From an uncultured Pelagibacteraceae bacterium (GTDB taxonomy: Bacteria; Pseudomonadota; Alphaproteobacteria; Pelagibacterales; Pelagibacteraceae), in the NCBI GenBank assembly GCA_902628275.1, contig CACOMI010000001.1, forward strand, positions 149,226 through 213,225: a DNA stretch of 64,000 nucleotides, given 5' to 3'. Of this stretch, positions 62,722 to 64,000 are shown one piece after another. The notes under the pieces are model-generated. The model made no database searches. It was given only the letters and a program-made list of their open reading frames with translations, and was not told the DNA's origin. The translations under genes were made by a program, and so were the position numbers. Position 1 is the first letter of the stretch. Every line of letters begins with the position of its first letter.

Positions 62722-63369
62722 ATGTTTTTAAAAATAAAAAAAATTCCAAAAGTAAAATGGAGCTCAAAAAAACCATTTAATTTTAAACCAAAATTTTCTA
62801 CATTTTTTTTCTTATGTTTTGGTTTATCTTTATTTGGATTGGGTGAAGGATTATTAATAGTTTCATTCACAGGAGCCTCTCCTTGGAGTGTTTTGGCTCA
62901 AGGTATTTCCTTAAATGTTAATTTAAGTATAGGCACTATCACATTATTAATAAGTATTGCTGTTTTAATTTTATGGATACCTCTAGGACAAAAACCAGGG
63001 GTGGGTACAATATTAAATGCTTTAATAATTGCAATCATGATTGATCTTTGTATCAAGTATGTTCCAACGCCATCAAATTATATTAATCAATTAATTTTAG
63101 CTGTAATTTCTGTAATCACTGTTGGAATAGGTGGAGGTATTTACTTAGTATCAAATTTAGGAGCAGGTCCCAGAGATGGACTCATGATAGGATTACAAAA
63201 ATTAACTAATTTTCCTATAGCTGTTGTAAGAGCAACATTAGAAATTTTAGTTGTTAGTATTGGATGGTATTTAGGAGGAACAGTAGGGATTGGAACATTA
63301 TTGTTTGCTTTTGGTATAGGCCCTTGCGTTGCGTTAGGACTTTATTTAGTTGATAAAACTTTTGATTAA
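62722..63369 (+). CDS. YczE/YitT-like integral membrane protein
   Basis: The 215-residue protein has about five hydrophobic segments with GLSLFGLGEGLLIVSFTGASPWSVLAQG, GQKPGVGTILNALIIA and GIGGGIYLVSNLGAGPRDGLMIGLQ, the double GA(S/G)PW/GP signature of the COG2364 YczE family. Function in bacteria is largely unknown. The N-terminal 33 residues are lysine-rich and cytoplasmic. The 3' end overlaps typA by four bases. Confidence 0.82.
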   Translation: MFLKIKKIPKVKWSSKKPFNFKPKFSTFFFLCFGLSLFGLGEGLLIVSFTGASPWSVLAQGISLNVNLSIGTITLLISIAVLILWIPLGQKPGVGTILNALIIAIMIDLCIKYVPTPSNYINQLILAVISVITVGIGGGIYLVSNLGAGPRDGLMIGLQKLTNFPIAVVRATLEILVVSIGWYLGGTVGIGTLLFAFGIGPCVALGLYLVDKTFD

Positions 63370-64000
63370 GCTGCAGCCGTAGCTTTTTCGCTTTTTTTTC
63401 TTTCGTGTGGATCAAGAATTGCTTTTCTTAATCTACAAGAGTCCGGGGTAATCTCCAAAGCCTCATCAGTATTAAGCATACTTAATTGTTCAGCAATAGA
63501 CATTGTTCTTACGGGTGTGAGCACAACATTTTCATCTGTCCCTTGAGTTCTCATATTAGTTAGTTTTTTACCTTTCATAACATTAATTATCATGTCACCT
63601 GGTTTAGGTGAAAGACCAACTATCATTCCAGGATAAACAGCATCATTGTGAGTTACTAACATTTCTCCTCTTGCTTGGAGGTTAAATATTGCGAATGCAA
63701 CTGCTTTTCCTTGTTCCATTGAGATTAAAGCTCCATTTCTTCTACCTTCCATTTCTCCTTCGAAAGGACCATAACTGTGGAATATTCTGTTAATCACTCC
63801 ATTTCCTTTTGTAAGTGTAAGAAATCTACTTGTGTACCCCATTAAGCCTCTCGTAGGTGCATGGAAAATTAATCTTTTTTTATTTGTTCCAGTATCTTTT
63901 AATTCTATTAGTTTACCTTTTCTTCTATTCATTGAATCAATTACCTTTGAAGAATGTTCCTCGTCAAGGTCCATAGTAATTTCTTCAATTGGCTCAAGTT
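63366..64000 (-). CDS. typA: Translational GTPase TypA/BipA, C-terminal part (cut by window end)
   Basis: The visible C-terminal 211 codons run from the window edge to the stop at 63366 and begin ...EPIEEITMDLDEEHSSKVIDSMNRRKG. They continue FHAPTRGLMGYTSRFLTLTKGNG, FHSYGPFEGEMEGRRNGALIS, LQARGEMLVTHNDAVYPGMIVG and the C-terminal ITPDSCRLRKAILDPHERKK, which are BipA-specific rather than EF-G or LepA. The GTPase domain lies beyond the window. BipA binds the ribosome and matters for growth under cold and stress. Confidence 0.96.
   Translation of the reverse strand, partial: LEPIEEITMDLDEEHSSKVIDSMNRRKGKLIELKDTGTNKKRLIFHAPTRGLMGYTSRFLTLTKGNGVINRIFHSYGPFEGEMEGRRNGALISMEQGKAVAFAIFNLQARGEMLVTHNDAVYPGMIVGLSPKPGDMIINVMKGKKLTNMRTQGTDENVVLTPVRTMSIAEQLSMLNTDEALEITPDSCRLRKAILDPHERKKSEKATAAA

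Noticed and set aside
1-64000. CRISPR arrays, insertion sequences, prophage, tRNA or rRNA genes
   Set aside because: No spaced repeats, transposase or integrase motifs, or tRNA cloverleaf patterns were noticed. Gaps between genes are mostly under 100 bases. A tRNA scan would be needed for certainty.

Overview
This window looks like a chromosomal segment of a marine alphaproteobacterium of the SAR11 clade (Pelagibacterales). The grounds are very low G+C (about 30% by eye, not computed), extreme compactness, and alphaproteobacterial gene sets: regA, chvI-chvG, ahcY-tsaE-amgK-murU, a class I lysyl-tRNA synthetase, a SAM-II riboswitch and a ROSE-type thermometer. Most neighbours overlap by 1-20 bases. 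The longest gene-free stretch is about 190 bases (3247-3437), so no gap exceeds 300 bases. I saw no tRNA, rRNA, CRISPR array, insertion sequence or prophage. The assignment rests on pattern recognition, not on a database search.

Layout. 1-0.8 kb: obgE (cut by the window edge), rpmA and rplU behind a clear promoter. 0.8-3.4 kb: gloB and metW-metX, with a SAM-II riboswitch and promoter before metX. 3.4-9 kb: hisC-tyrA, an NlpC/P60 hydrolase, ampG and trkH. 9-12.6 kb: class I lysS, pyrD, rpmB and a queuosine-precursor transporter. 12.6-15.7 kb: a polyamine operon (alanine-racemase-fold decarboxylase, deoxyhypusine-synthase homologue, agmatinase family). 15.8-23.5 kb: regA, bioY, polA, chvI-chvG, ahcY. 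23.5-27.3 kb: tsaE, amgK, murU, gpmA, a VanZ-like protein and a lytic transglycosylase lipoprotein. 27.3-34.5 kb: an RND pump with its adaptor, a sulfurtransferase, msrA, a DMT exporter, a HhH glycosylase and a DUF1330 protein.

34.5-51 kb is the most distinctive part: an almost complete purine uptake and degradation island. It has an NCS2 permease, a BMP-type nucleoside ABC importer, two CDA-fold deaminases, a phosphoribosyltransferase, xanthine dehydrogenase (xdhA-xdhB), membrane urate oxidase puuD, hiuH, uraD, puuE, alc and allA. Together they would convert guanine through xanthine, urate and allantoin to glyoxylate plus two urea. PuuD lacks its usual C-terminal cytochrome c domain, and a free-standing cytochrome c gene lies at the island edge, suggesting a split urate oxidase system.

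51-64 kb: an Hsp20 gene with a sigma-32-like promoter and a probable ROSE thermometer, oligopeptidase B, a membrane-anchored J-domain protein, a DapA-family lyase, cfa, a very lysine-rich coiled-coil protein of unknown function, a small membrane protein, a DUF393 protein, the TldD/TldE protease pair, a renalase-like flavoprotein, an exported protein, a YczE-like membrane protein, and the 3' part of typA/bipA.
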